A program made the translations under genes and the position numbers. DNA of 64,000 nucleotides from Rutpela maculata (taxonomy: Eukaryota; Arthropoda; Insecta; Coleoptera; Cerambycidae): positions 76,139,804 to 76,203,803 of the forward strand of contig OW386287.2 of NCBI GenBank assembly GCA_936432065.2. Reading direction: 5' to 3'. The notes beneath the pieces were generated by a model, which had not been told where the DNA came from, made no database searches, and was given only the letters and a program-made list of their open reading frames with translations. Below are positions 20,752-30,422 of this stretch, in pieces (within the stretch, counting starts at the first letter, position 1; the number at the start of each line of letters is the position of its first letter).

Positions 20752-22751
20752 TCACAAATTTTAAAACCGTACCACTATTTAAAGTCACGGAAGAAACTAC
20801 AGTAAATTTACCTGTACAACCAACTGGTAACTTTAACATCAAAAACCAAAATTCAAATTTAGGCAACATCAAAAATTTAATTTCTATCGAACCTCGCATG
20901 GAAAAAATCTGTAAACTAAAATGTAACCTACGAAATACCGAGGCTATACTGTTAGCCCAGGAAAACGAGAAAGTACGCTTACCAAATGCTATTGTCAAAA
21001 TCGATAACAATGGAGAATTTTTAACCTCAATTATAAACACGAATGCAAAACCAAAAACGGTAAATTTTTCTAACATAAAACTAGAGCCAGTACAAAAATT
21101 CAAATCAATTTTCAATTTAAACACTCAAAATTCTGACTCACACCTACAGACGGACAGATCCTTCGAAATTAGGAACGAATTACGCTTGGATCATCTAAAC
21201 GAAGAAGAGGCCGAAATAGTAACGCAGCTTTGTTTAGACTTTCAAGATATATTCTATTTGGAAGGAGACAATTTAACTTTTACTAACGAAATTAAGCATT
21301 CCATTGACACGAACGATTCAAAACCGGTTTTCACAAAGTCATATCGCTACCCTCATATCCATAAAGAGGAAGTCAAAACACAAGTCTCTAATATGCTTGA
21401 TCAAGGCATCATTAGACCTTCGATTTCTCCCTGGTCCTCTCCGGTTTGGGTTGTACCTAAGAAACTCGACGCCTCCAGTAAACAAAAATGGCGAGTTGTA
21501 GTGGACTACAGAAAACTCAACGAACTGACTATTGACGATAAATACCCTCTACCCAATATTTCCGACCTCCTCGATCAATTAGGCAAATGTCAATATTTTA
21601 CAACTTTAGACTTAGCCTCCGGATTTCACCAAATCGAGATTGATGCGAAAGACATTCAAAAGACTGCTTTCACAGTTGAGAACGGTCATTATGAATTCGT
21701 GCGAATGCCATTTGGACTCAAAAACGCTCCATCAACTTTTCAAAGAGTTATGGATAACATCCTGTTAGGTATTCAAAATGAACGATGTCTCGTCTACATG
21801 GACGATATTATTATTTACTCCCCTACAATTCACGAACACATTTCCCGTCTAACTGAAGTCTTTAAACGCCTTCAAAAAGCCAACCTCAAAATTCAACCAG
21901 ACAAATGCGAGTTTCTCCGCAAGGAAGTCGCTTATTTAGGACATCTCATTACAAAAGACGGCGTAAAACCGAACCCTTCGAAAGTTGACGCTATCTTAAA
22001 TTTTCCTCAACCGAAAAATCCAAAAGAAATTAAATCATTTCTAGGCCTAGCCGGATATTATAGGCGCTTTATCCCTAATTTCTCCAAGATAACCAAGCCC
22101 CTAACAAAACTACTACAAAAAGACATACCATTTCTCTTCGACAATGATTGTGTAAATTCTTTTCAAAATTTGAAACAAACATTAACAACAACTCCGATAT
22201 TAATTTACCCTAATTTTGATGAACCTTTCGTTCTAACCACTGATGCGAGCGCATTTGCCGTCGGCTCAGCGCTGAGCCAGGGGCCTATTGGCAAAGATTT
22301 ACCCATTGCCTATGCTTCTAGAACCTTGTGCAGTGCAGAAACTAAGTATTCAACGATTGAACGCGAGCTTTTATCGATAGTATGGAGTGTAAAGCACTTT
22401 AGACCCTATCTGTACGATAGAAAGTTCAAGCTTGTAACCGACCACAGACCACTCACCTGGCTATTCTCTATAAAGGATCCAGGAAGTAGACTAGCCCGTT
22501 GGCGACTCAAATTAGAAGAGTACGACTACGAAATAATTTATAAACCTGGTAAAATCAATAAGAACGCAGACGCACTTTCCAGAATCAAAATTAATCATTT
22601 TTCCGAATGTTCCAAATTCTATTCAAAGGTTCTAGCCGCGAACGACGAAGAGTCAGACGACGACGAAAACCCAGACGATAATAACGAAATCACTAACAAA
22701 TTTCCCAAGAATTTGAAACTTTCGCCAACTTATATAAAACAACATCTTTAA
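20721..22751 (+). CDS. pol: reverse transcriptase and RNase H
   Basis: 676 codons from the first ATG; the frame is open from 20667. RT motifs run in order: RPSISPWSSPVWVVPKK at about 232-248, VDYRKLN at 261-267, LDLASGFHQI at 296-305 with the first catalytic Asp, FGLKNAPSTFQR at 331-342, and the YMDD box at 359-362. The connection and RNase H follow, with TDASAFAVGSAL at 507-518, the Glu of STIERELL near 549 and TDHRPLTWL at 573-581. All catalytic acids expected for both enzymes are present. The frame stops at 22749, but the integrase frame is already open from 22697, a -1 step that is best explained by a missing base. Confidence 0.95.
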   Translation: MPSRFPNKQLVTNFKTVPLFKVTEETTVNLPVQPTGNFNIKNQNSNLGNIKNLISIEPRMEKICKLKCNLRNTEAILLAQENEKVRLPNAIVKIDNNGEFLTSIINTNAKPKTVNFSNIKLEPVQKFKSIFNLNTQNSDSHLQTDRSFEIRNELRLDHLNEEEAEIVTQLCLDFQDIFYLEGDNLTFTNEIKHSIDTNDSKPVFTKSYRYPHIHKEEVKTQVSNMLDQGIIRPSISPWSSPVWVVPKKLDASSKQKWRVVVDYRKLNELTIDDKYPLPNISDLLDQLGKCQYFTTLDLASGFHQIEIDAKDIQKTAFTVENGHYEFVRMPFGLKNAPSTFQRVMDNILLGIQNERCLVYMDDIIIYSPTIHEHISRLTEVFKRLQKANLKIQPDKCEFLRKEVAYLGHLITKDGVKPNPSKVDAILNFPQPKNPKEIKSFLGLAGYYRRFIPNFSKITKPLTKLLQKDIPFLFDNDCVNSFQNLKQTLTTTPILIYPNFDEPFVLTTDASAFAVGSALSQGPIGKDLPIAYASRTLCSAETKYSTIERELLSIVWSVKHFRPYLYDRKFKLVTDHRPLTWLFSIKDPGSRLARWRLKLEEYDYEIIYKPGKINKNADALSRIKINHFSECSKFYSKVLAANDEESDDDENPDDNNEITNKFPKNLKLSPTYIKQHL

Positions 22752-24187
22752 TTGACTATTCGAAAATCAAAGCCTCGAACAAACAACTTTTGTATCGAGA
22801 ACATAAAGATATTATAACCTTTTTCCAACAAAACAACTTACAAGACCTACATCACAAAATTATCGAGGACATATTCGAAGAAAACCCCGAATTTCATAAC
22901 GATAAAATCAATATTGTATCAAGCAAAACAGTCAGACATAGGAGATATTTTATCATCCCTCTACCTTTTGATATCGAATCTGTAATTGAACATCTATTTT
23001 TGGTACTATTTAAAAATCAAGATGTTCTAGATCTCTCTAAGACATACTTTGTCGAAAATAATTTAGACCTCCCCATACTTGAAATCCTATCATTCATTTT
23101 TGCGGAAAAAGACTTAAAAATAGTAATTTGTCAAGATATCGTCAGAACTGCCGACGAAGATGAAATTCCAATTATATTGGAGCAAAATCATTTTGGTAAA
23201 AATAATCTACACCGCGGAATAAATGAAACGATTCGAAGAATTAGAGAAAAATACACTTGGCAAGGTTTAACTAAAGACGTCGAAAACTTTATAAAAAACT
23301 GCGAAACGTGCCAAAAGACTAAAGTATGCCGGAAAAATCTAAATAACCCTCTAGTAATCACGGAAACCCCAAGAACACCTTTCGAAAGAATTAATATCGA
23401 TTTATTTGAATTCCCCACTCGAAATTACGCTTTAACCATTCGCGACGAATTAACTAAATTCACGCAAGCCTATGCAGTCCCAGACAAATCCGCAAAATCT
23501 GTCGTAAATACTTTGTTGTTGTACTTTCAACATTATGGTACCCCATTGAGAATCCATTGCGATTACGGTGGCGAATTTGACAACCATTTGCTCAAAGATC
23601 TCTGCACCCTCTACGACATAAAATTAACTTATTCAAGCGTAGGACATCCCCAATCGAACGGATCCATAGAAAGATTTCATGCTACTTTAGCTGAAATGAT
23701 AAGAATTCATAAAACCGAGAATCCGAACGAACATCCTTTCACAATTTTACCATATGCTGTAATATGCTATAACAATTCGGTAAATAAAACACACGGTTTC
23801 ACCCCATACGAACTTGTATTTGGACATACGTCCAACAGACCACCCGAAACCTTATATAACCAAAAAGATTTAATAACTAAATACGTTATAGATCTAAACA
23901 ATAGAATATCTCACTATTATGAAATCGCCCGCAATCGAACACAAGCACAAAAGGAGAAAGCGAAAGTTCGTTTTGACAGAAATGTTCCCCAGAAACGATC
24001 TGAGTACAAAATAGGTGACTTAGTTTATGTAAAAGAATCACAAATTAAGAACAAACTACAAAATAAATTTAACGGTCCCTTTAAAATAAAAGAAATTTTT
24101 CAAAATTCTGCCACCCTATTAAATCTCGAAACAAAACAAGAGACTAAAGTAAATTTTGATAGAATGAAACCATATACTGAAAATTAA
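22697..24187 (+). CDS. pol: integrase
   Basis: The frame is open from 22697; the first ATG is at 22790 and gives 465 residues. Counting from that ATG: the HHCC zinc-binding domain uses H134, H141, C171 and C174; the catalytic core has D204 (INIDLF), D258 (HCDYGGEF) and E294 (GSIERF), an exact D,D-35-E spacing; the C-terminal domain has the GPF motif of Ty3/gypsy integrases (KFNGPFKI) near 429. It stops 12 bases before the env splice acceptor. The lack of a start near 22697 and the overlap with the RT frame show that it was part of one Pol polyprotein. Confidence 0.95.
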   Translation, partial: QISQEFETFANLYKTTSLIDYSKIKASNKQLLYREHKDIITFFQQNNLQDLHHKIIEDIFEENPEFHNDKINIVSSKTVRHRRYFIIPLPFDIESVIEHLFLVLFKNQDVLDLSKTYFVENNLDLPILEILSFIFAEKDLKIVICQDIVRTADEDEIPIILEQNHFGKNNLHRGINETIRRIREKYTWQGLTKDVENFIKNCETCQKTKVCRKNLNNPLVITETPRTPFERINIDLFEFPTRNYALTIRDELTKFTQAYAVPDKSAKSVVNTLLLYFQHYGTPLRIHCDYGGEFDNHLLKDLCTLYDIKLTYSSVGHPQSNGSIERFHATLAEMIRIHKTENPNEHPFTILPYAVICYNNSVNKTHGFTPYELVFGHTSNRPPETLYNQKDLITKYVIDLNNRISHYYEIARNRTQAQKEKAKVRFDRNVPQKRSEYKIGDLVYVKESQIKNKLQNKFNGPFKIKEIFQNSATLLNLETKQETKVNFDRMKPYTEN

Positions 24188-24197
24188 ATTTATTTTC

Positions 24198-24199
24198 AG
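24198..24199 (+). promoter_or_regulatory. candidate splice acceptor for env mRNA
   Basis: TTTATTTTCAG is a good 3' splice site and ends at 24199. Exon sequence from 24200 reads directly into a hydrophobic leader (FLLLFGSALC) of the env frame with no own ATG. Together with the donor at 18665/18666 the reading phase matches. Confidence 0.65.
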
Positions 24200-24965
24200 G
24201 TTTCTCCTGCTGTTCGGATCAGCACTCTGTCAATACAAAATTACCCCGATCAATAACACTGTTGGTGTATACTATCACCAAGACACGGACATCGTGGTGA
24301 CAAAAGACAAATGGACTCTGCTAGTGCATAAAAATATTTCATCCCTCAAACTAGCTTTTGACAAGAATCAAAATAATTTAGACAGAATTTTGAACACCCT
24401 CAATGGTGCTGATCAAAAATCAATCCTGTTTAGAAGCGAAGTTAAAACAGAGTTTAACCTTTTAATGCAAATAGCTAGTTCGATAAAAACGAAATTTGAC
24501 GAAGTCTTTTCAGACACAAAGAGATATAAACGCGGAATACTTAACGATTTTGGAACAATATTCAAATCAATCACCGGAAACTTAGACGCCGAAGATGGCG
24601 AGTACTACACTAACTGTATAAATAAATTAAATAATGACGAACATCAATTAGAAAACTTAATCAAAAATCAAATCTCAGTTACAACTTCTGTTATCAAAAA
24701 TTTCAACTCAACTATACAAAAATTACAAATTGATGAGGAAACATTTAACAAAGATATCAAAGAAATCGAGCACACAATTCAAACCATGACTCAAACGATC
24801 CAAGCTGCCGAAATAAAACTAAAATTTCTATACATTTCCGAACAACTAATGGCCAGCTATTTGTATATCGAAGACAATCTAAACGATATTTTAAATTCAA
24901 TAACATTTGCCAGATTAGGAATTATTCATTCATCAATCATAACACCTGATCACTTAGTCAATTAG
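24200..24965 (+). CDS. env: envelope protein, N-terminal part
   Basis: The open frame from the splice acceptor begins with a signal-peptide-like stretch (FLLLFGSALC), followed by the surface region. A furin-type cleavage site RYKR lies at codons 77-80 counted from 24294, followed by a glycine-rich hydrophobic stretch (GILNDFGTIF) in the place of a fusion peptide. A long helical, coiled-coil-like region follows. This matches the Env of errantiviruses, which is related to baculovirus F proteins. Start-codon supply appears to depend on splicing. The frame closes at 24963 and continues in another frame from 24958, so the gene is broken by one small indel within 24958-24965. Confidence 0.85.
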
Positions 24966-25902
24966 TCCAATTAAACTATCAGCAGTTGCTCAATATCTGG
25001 ATATTATTGAACTAAAAGCTTTTCAACTAGATTCTAACCTAATATTTGTTTTAACAATACCTCTCATTGAACCTCAAAATTACAACACCTTTCGTCTGTA
25101 CCCTATACCTATACTTGATAACAGAACTGGTCTACATCACTTTTTATCTATTTCACAAAAGTTTATAGCGAGAGACGATGATTCTTTAATGTACATACCT
25201 ATACAAAATTTGAAAGAATGCAAACCACTTTATTTCGGAACCAAACTATGTTCGAACCTGTTTGCTTATCCTATCGACCAAAATGCCATTTGTGAAGCTA
25301 GAATATTAAAACCATTGCCGAAACTCCCAGAAAATTGTCAAACTTCCTTCATCATTAGTCAAGGATACAACGTCCAAGAACTTGAAGACAACACATGGCT
25401 AGTAATTAATTCCGAACCACTTCACATTACCATCAACTGCCCGAAGAGAGAATCCATAACAGAGCTAATTAACAAAAATTCCATCATAAAACTACAACCA
25501 GGATGTTACGCCTATGCAGGCATTACTCGAATACAAGCCAGTGCTAAAGACTTTTCCGAAATTAAGGACAATTCACATCCAATCCAAATTCCTTTTGAAT
25601 GCTGCAATCACATGCCCGACAAAATCGAAATCCCAAAATTAAAACCGCTTAAATTAAACAGTCTCGACGTAGAAGATTTAGATATTGCTAAAAACAAACT
25701 AGAGCAATATTCTAAAGACCTAGACGACCTCATAAACGAACCTTTTGTGACCAAACATGTATCTTGGTTCACATACTTCATAATCACTCTCATCATCCTA
25801 TTAGTTCTACTTTACATAACTTGTAAATGCAGAAGAAGAAGATGTGGAGCATTGCGAATCCAACCCTCAACGGATAACCCTCCTTCACCTCCTTCAGAGT
25901 GA
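24958..25902 (+). CDS. env: envelope protein, C-terminal part with membrane anchor
   Basis: The frame is open from 24958 (first ATG 25189) to 25902 and continues the Env ectodomain after the break. Near the end is a transmembrane segment (FTYFIITLIILLVLLYI, about 25771-25821), then a short basic, Cys-rich tail (CKCRRRRC) and Pro/Ser residues. Length and layout fit the membrane end of an errantiviral Env. The internal ATG is not proposed as a natural start. Confidence 0.85.
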   Translation, partial: SISPIKLSAVAQYLDIIELKAFQLDSNLIFVLTIPLIEPQNYNTFRLYPIPILDNRTGLHHFLSISQKFIARDDDSLMYIPIQNLKECKPLYFGTKLCSNLFAYPIDQNAICEARILKPLPKLPENCQTSFIISQGYNVQELEDNTWLVINSEPLHITINCPKRESITELINKNSIIKLQPGCYAYAGITRIQASAKDFSEIKDNSHPIQIPFECCNHMPDKIEIPKLKPLKLNSLDVEDLDIAKNKLEQYSKDLDDLINEPFVTKHVSWFTYFIITLIILLVLLYITCKCRRRRCGALRIQPSTDNPPSPPSE

Positions 25903-26218
25903 AGCAGAGTATTTACCAAATTTCCTAGACTGATCCCTCCAAGAAAGCGACCCGGTATTAGACCTCAAGAAGAAGAGGACATCGAGTTAACATAGACTTT
26001 CATGTGGAGTTTTACCCTTGTCTATTAATTTAGACTATTGTATTTTATCCTTATTACGTTATGTAATGTTTTATTATCGCTTACCAATTTTAACTTTTAC
26101 ATTATTTTATTATTTTGCTTTGTATTCATTCAACATTGTTTCAATTTATTTTTGCATTATATTCATTTAACGTTTTAACAATTTTCAAAAGTTGCTGCAT
26201 AACATCAACTTTTTTATT
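25903..26218 (+). other. 3' untranslated part of the LTR element
   Basis: AT-rich, between the env stop and the polypurine tract. No gene or repeat is seen. Confidence 0.6.
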
Positions 26219-26228
26219 AAGGGGGAAG
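26219..26228 (+). promoter_or_regulatory. polypurine tract
   Basis: AAGGGGGAAG ends one base before the 3' LTR. It is the expected primer for plus-strand synthesis. Confidence 0.85.
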
Positions 26229-26229
26229 T

Positions 26230-26592
26230 TGTTATATAATATTACACGCTATCTTATTGCGACTTAGCCATAATAAACCTTCACAGGTATATCGTATTTC
26301 ACGATAACAGCTTCTCTTATTAATTGCTTATCTTCAAGATATCATATTACACCTTTGTTTCTCATAACTTGTGCAGACTGCAGAACTGCAATTCCATTGT
26401 TATATATTTTGCTTACTCAGGTTCTGTATGTTATAAATATGACTAAACACGCTTTGTTGAATCAGTTATTAAACTCACTTAGAATGAAACACTTCTAATT
26501 ATTATTATATTCCTTCTCCAAGAGCCAACGTTGGCTCCATTTAAGTAAATAAATCTTTTTAAAAAGTCACTCATGTAAACCGTGATCTAACA
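26230..26592 (+). repeat. 3' LTR
   Basis: 363 bp, identical to the 5' LTR except A for T at 26396 (5' LTR 18265). It is followed by the target duplication TGTA at 26593-26596. Confidence 0.95.
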
Positions 26593-26596
26593 TGTA

Positions 26597-28770
26597 TACA
26601 TCCAAACACAACATTTTAACACAAATTGGACATCATTTTTACTGAATTCCAAACTTAGTCACTGATTTTATTAAATTATTCCCCTTTTTTCCTTATTCTG
26701 ACCAAAATTTTGAAGCCGCCATTTTTAATAGAAAATTTTGGCAGCAGAACTGAATTCGACGTACCCAAATCCTTTAGTGTACAAAATTTTGTTAATTTTC
26801 ATAAAAAATTGGCGTGGTGACAGGTTTTTGATGCCTAATTTTTACAAAAGGCACCACTGTGCGTTGCTCAGTCTATGAAGTGTATACATAGGAATGTAGT
26901 ACTAAATAATACACGTAATGGTTCGCAGATGAATTCGGTCTTGTAGTCGACATCAACAAGGTTTACTTCTTTTGCTGGAATGCAAATAAATGAAACAATT
27001 ACTATACCGTTTTGCTGAGCAAGAGAAATAAAACTTATAATTTTTCCCGTTTTTTAAGTCCGCCCCGCACCATCTACCTTTTCTTGTTTCACTCCGTGGC
27101 AGTCTGGCCTGATTCGAGCACAGGCACTCTCTACCTAACCATCTAACAGTCCAAACCAAAGTTGCCGAACAGGGAACTAGTCAAACAGCTCATCGAAAAC
27201 CCCTGCACGGTATGTTTCGTAACAACATGAAAGCACTGGGGTTTATCCACGAAGTTGGTTTTCTCGATCAGCTGGGTTTAGGTAAGAGACCAAAGGATTT
27301 ATTGTAGTCTGACAGGATGCTTTTACCAAGACATTACATTAGACATATGATAAATGCGGAGCTTCTGAATTGCTCATGCATTTAATTCCTGAATACCTTA
27401 TTTACAAAATTTCGCTCTATATTCATCGACGTAACGCAGCGTTATGAGCGCTATACCACCTGTACTTATACGAGCGTTAACGTGAAAACATACATTTTTT
27501 TTAATTCTCTGCTTGCATATTTCATTTTATAATTTTAGATTTAAATTATTTGTTTCTGGGCAAATGGAAGAAGAACTCTTTAGTTTAATTTGTAACATGT
27601 TTACTTTTGAAGAGAATAAATTAGTATTATCATTATTATTACTATTATTATGTTTATTATCATTATAAAAGCGGTAAATGCAGAATTTACTGGAATTACT
27701 GCTCATCAGAAAGGCTAGCAGGTGAAATACTTAAGAAATAAAAGTCTAATTCTATTGAAATTTGGACACTAAGTTATTGTTAGAACCCTATTGTTTTTGA
27801 AAAAATCTATCAGTACCTAAATATAAAAGTTATGAAATGGTTTTAGGAAAATACACGTGAAGAGTGTTCTAACCTTTGATAAAATTTTACAAACGAGTAT
27901 TTCGCCAATAAAAAATGTCATCATCGGAAGATGATTAAAATGATAAATATAGCAAGTATGCTTAGCAATTAACTTATTTACGAAAAACTGCTATGAGAAT
28001 ACTATTGATTGTTCGATAATTATTTAGAATATTTAATAATCCGACGAAAAAACATAAACATAAAATCTCGTTTCATTAGCGATTTTGCAAAAAAAATGTT
28101 TAGATCTTCTGCAAGAATCTCGACGGGTAAAAGCTAATTTAGACCAATTTATAAATACTTTTCAAAATAATGCAGTTATAGTGTAAATATTTGCATCAAA
28201 CTTTTCAAAATATACTTCAATAACATTTATTCTATTTTGGTTAATTTGTTTTATATAATATTTATTTTATATAATATATATATTATATTTTTTATAAATA
28301 TTTTTCATACATTATTTTGTTATTTTATAATACTTACACCACTATGGTCCTCATCGTGAGCTGAACTAATCCTATGAATAGATATTCTTTTCCATAACAC
28401 GACCACAATATCCTATAAATTGACGGAGTCTTATATTTTTTCACATCAATTTCAACTTGTTTTTCTAGCTCATTTCCCAGAATTTGAGATTTATAGTAAC
28501 TTACTACTTCGTACAGATCATTCTCTTCTAATTTTTTTCTAATAAATGTTTTCCAAAATAAACCTATGGTGTAACTGAAAGTACAAAGTTCAATCTTTAC
28601 TTATCGTCAGATATAATAAATTTAGATTACATAGTGGAATATAACTAGAGACGAGTTGGCAGGTGGCTGTATTGTTTATTAATATTGGTACCATTTACTG
28701 AGTACCTAAGTATTAAGAAAAGTGAAAACTAATTTGCATTATAAGAAAATACGATCTCATTAATCCCGAG
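26597..28770. other. intergenic, no gene
   Basis: AT-rich. A minus-strand 68-codon frame at 26953-27159 has no motif; its start region contains a TGCTCGAATCAGG stretch that only loosely resembles a SINE B box. A low-complexity ATT/ATC patch lies at 27618-27665. Nothing else is supported. Confidence 0.35.
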
Positions 28771-29663
28771 CAAAGGACACGTTTTATAGGTAAATTGATA
28801 TCCTGTCAATTTTCACGAATTTTTTATATATTATAGTTCAATTGATTCTGAACAATAAGTTCATCTGACAAACTTCAAATTATGGACAGTTTCTCCCATA
28901 GATGGCTCCAAAAACTGTATCAACGATCTCTCAAAACGCACTGCAGTTATTGAAATAATAACTACTGGAAATGAATAACCAGACTATTTACCATTATTTG
29001 GTCTTAGATTGATGTGCCTGAACTTGACATCAAATCACGTTTTTCGAATGCACAACATCCGTTTACTTCAATATAATGCATTATGTATATAAGTGGCTTT
29101 ATTAAAATTCACTATCTTAGTAAATATGTAAGTACGTGCATTGAATTATAGAACATTGATACTAGCTTGATACCGAGTACATCATAATCTTGGTACAAAA
29201 CAAAGTTGATTTTATTTTTCAAGATATAAAATTGCAGTGGTGTCTAGTCAACGAAAACAAATTATTTGTGAGACCTTTAAGTAGAATAGTCAGTTTTTTC
29301 ATTTATAATACATTAAACTTTTAAACCTTTTTCATGCAGAAAATAAATCCTATGTGCGGTACGTTATGTTTTGTAATAAGAATTACTTACTTCGAAATTT
29401 AGAAAAGCGATCGGAGCGCATATACAGATAGCGGCAAGCAAGTACATACAGCCGGCCAGGTTTTAGCATGCAATGCCGGTCTCGATCGAGCCCCCACCAT
29501 TTAAATGGCTTTGTATCGTTGCGCATTCAATCTGCTACGTGTACGTACTTGGCTGACGTTATCTGTATATGTAGTTCCTTCTTCAAGCTAGAGTTGAAGC
29601 GGCTGCGATTTAGACACGGAAGATGGATATTATTGCAGGAGAAGAAAGGATTATTTAAGAGAT

Positions 29664-30050
29664 TTGACATTTGGCACATTCCAGAATAAAATGGCTCCAT
29701 CATATGTTCAAGGCAACCAAGAAGAAGAAGGGGACAACGCTTTCGAATATGATGAAAGTGTGAATGAGCCAGAATTGTTGACAATTCGTGTTAGGTCTAG
29801 GCATCACAACGCGATTAAGTACCAATTGTGGATGTATTATAATTACGACCAACAAATGGGACAAGTAGGAGAAGTTGCTGTACATCAAGAACCAATTGTA
29901 TCCAATTATAGTACTTGCAAGACTGGAAGTCGAACAGTAGGAACTTGTTGCCACGTAGCAAGTGTGATTTGGTGTTTAGGATATGCACGACACGAAGCAC
30001 ACGTAGAATATTCAACCATGAATAGCTTAGAGGTAATTGAAGATGCTTGA
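29664..30050 (+). pseudogene. C-terminal fragment of a SWIM-like zinc-binding TE protein
   Basis: The 128-codon frame ends in STCKTGSRTVGTCCHVASVIWC, which resembles the CxCKxGxRTVGxCxHxxxVIWxLGY tail found in some insect transposase-like proteins, a SWIM-type zinc-binding arrangement. The first cysteine of the motif is replaced (STC instead of CxC). No DDE or RNase H-like core is visible upstream. It lies between the TIRs of the 28771-32727 element and is probably all that remains of its protein. The start ATG is arbitrary. Confidence 0.5.
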
Positions 30051-30422
30051 GACTGTGACGCAATGGACGTTGTCGAAGTTAAGTGACTAGACTAAATTTA
30101 AATTAGTTACTTATAGTTTTTGTCCTTTTGAATCCCTCTAAAGTTTTTTTAATAATAAAATTTAATGTATTATAAATAAACAAAAACTGCCTATTCTACT
30201 TAAGGACTCACAAATAATTAGTTTTCATTGACTAGACCCAACTGCTATTTTATATCTTAAAAAATAAAATCAACTTTGTTTTGTACCAAGATTATAATAT
30301 ACCCGGTATCAAGCTAGCATCAGTGCTCTTAACAATCAATGCATGGTACTTACTTATTTACTAGGTTAGTGAATTTTAATAAAGCTACTCATATACTTAC
30401 ATGATGCATTAAATGAAAGTAA

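Larger units (their letters stand above)
18099..26592 (+). mobile_element. errantivirus-like Ty3/gypsy LTR retrotransposon with env
   Basis: An 8,494-bp element with 363-bp LTRs starting TG and ending CA, flanked by the 4-bp duplication TGTA (18095-18098 and 26593-26596). Internal order is PBS, leader, gag, pro, RT/RNase H, integrase, env, polypurine tract. The env with a basic cleavage site and a C-terminal membrane anchor, the tRNA-Ser-like PBS and the alternating pyrimidine-purine target place it near the 17.6/297/gypsy errantiviruses of insects. The LTRs differ at one position (18265 T, 26396 A), so insertion was recent. Three single-base frame breaks interrupt pol and env; no in-frame nonsense codon was seen. 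Confidence 0.95.

Noticed and set aside
20624..21124. 166-codon minus-strand frame opposite pol
   Set aside because: It is antisense to well-supported protease and RT sequence and has no motif of its own.
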